From Magicicada septendecula (taxonomy: Eukaryota > Arthropoda > Insecta > Hemiptera > Cicadidae): a stretch of DNA of 64,000 nucleotides. Below are positions 63,511-64,000 of this stretch, one piece after another (the stretch's first letter is position 1; each line of letters starts with the position of its first letter). The stretch lies in contig JAWRYS010000675.1 of assembly GCA_034769895.1 (NCBI GenBank), positions 1 through 64,000 of the forward strand. The letters are read 5' to 3'. The position numbers and the translations under genes were made by a program. Below the pieces are notes generated by a model. That model was not told the origin of the DNA. It worked only from the letters and a program-made list of their open reading frames with translations, and did not search any database.

Positions 63511-64000
63511 CACTCGTGGTTCGGATAACTCTGCTATGTATAACTATTTCTGTCCGTGTGATTTCAGTTTCTTCTACTTTGTACCATAATTCCTCTAATA
63601 CCATATGTTCCGTAGTATTAATGTCTACCTCAATCATTTGATTACTTTGTTGATTAATCAGAGAAGTTAATTTTACCTCCCTCATTAATGTTATCACTGC
63701 TTTCTTATTCTGTATTTCCATTTCTGGTAAATTCCAGTGTTTTACAGACCTTCTTGATTTGTGACACTCTATTTTGTTGAGAGTCCTTTCAAGTTTGGGT
63801 AATTTCCATTTTCTCATTGATTTGCTGAAGTTTTCCTCCACTGGTGTGTTGTGAATTCCCTCTATAATTGCTTTTAAGGTCCTTCTACAATCTTTATATT
63901 TCATGAATTTGCTTTGGTCGGTAAGGGGTAAATTAAACACATCAATTAGTCCATGCTTCATCATCTCCACTTCTTCTCGTGTTTGTATTAGTTTCTTTTT
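63511..64000 (-). mobile_element. Partial array unit at the right edge (third-frame region)
   Basis: From CACTCGTGGTTCGG at 63511 the sequence again matches the array units, covering most of the third frame (frame at 63485-63970, its end unit-specific) and running off the window. It shares GGTTCGGATAAC and TTTCAAGTTTGG with the right-hand units 18-21 and not with units 2-16, so it belongs to the same local group. It has a few private differences, more than typical neighbours. Confidence 0.88.

Overview
The window is eukaryotic nuclear DNA, most likely from an animal. An arthropod or other invertebrate is my guess, based on the AT-rich background and the Ty3/Gypsy-type integrase; no host gene is present to fix the species. 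There are no bacterial genes, operons, ribosome binding sites, tRNA/rRNA genes or CRISPR arrays.

Positions 1-58852 are one head-to-tail array of about 21 near-identical units of 2.84-2.86 kb. Each unit is a fossil of a Ty3/Gypsy-like LTR retrotransposon, sense on the minus strand. In sense order a unit has one LTR-like segment of about 1.04 kb, a primer-binding site starting TGGCGCC, a leader of about 230 bp with a strong splice-donor consensus, an acidic gag-like frame (101 aa), a Lys/Glu-rich coiled-coil frame (198-203 aa), and a third frame (179 aa) that I do not firmly recognise. About 54 bp later comes the LTR of the next unit. Neighbouring units therefore share single LTRs, and no pol lies inside a unit. 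The array runs off the left window edge.

Positions 58853-63510 are unique in the window. The left 3.1 kb (58853-61997) is very T-rich on the plus strand, has no credible gene, and contains a small three-copy repeat at 61681-61896. The right part holds a broken minus-strand pol remnant: integrase zinc-finger/core pieces and a GPY/F-type C-terminal module (61998-63238). From 63511 to the window end the array sequence resumes inside the 179-aa frame region, with variants typical of the right-hand units. The pol-bearing segment thus sits within one otherwise ordinary unit.

Units fall into blocks that share private variants (units 4-7; 15-16; an alternating 5.7-kb dimer over units 17-20). This is the pattern expected of local homogenisation by unequal exchange or conversion, so the retroelement now behaves like a satellite DNA. 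One stretch (about 53.3-54.95 kb, unit 20) has a dense cluster of one-base length differences and looks like unpolished sequence rather than biology. Many inter-unit differences are CpG transitions.
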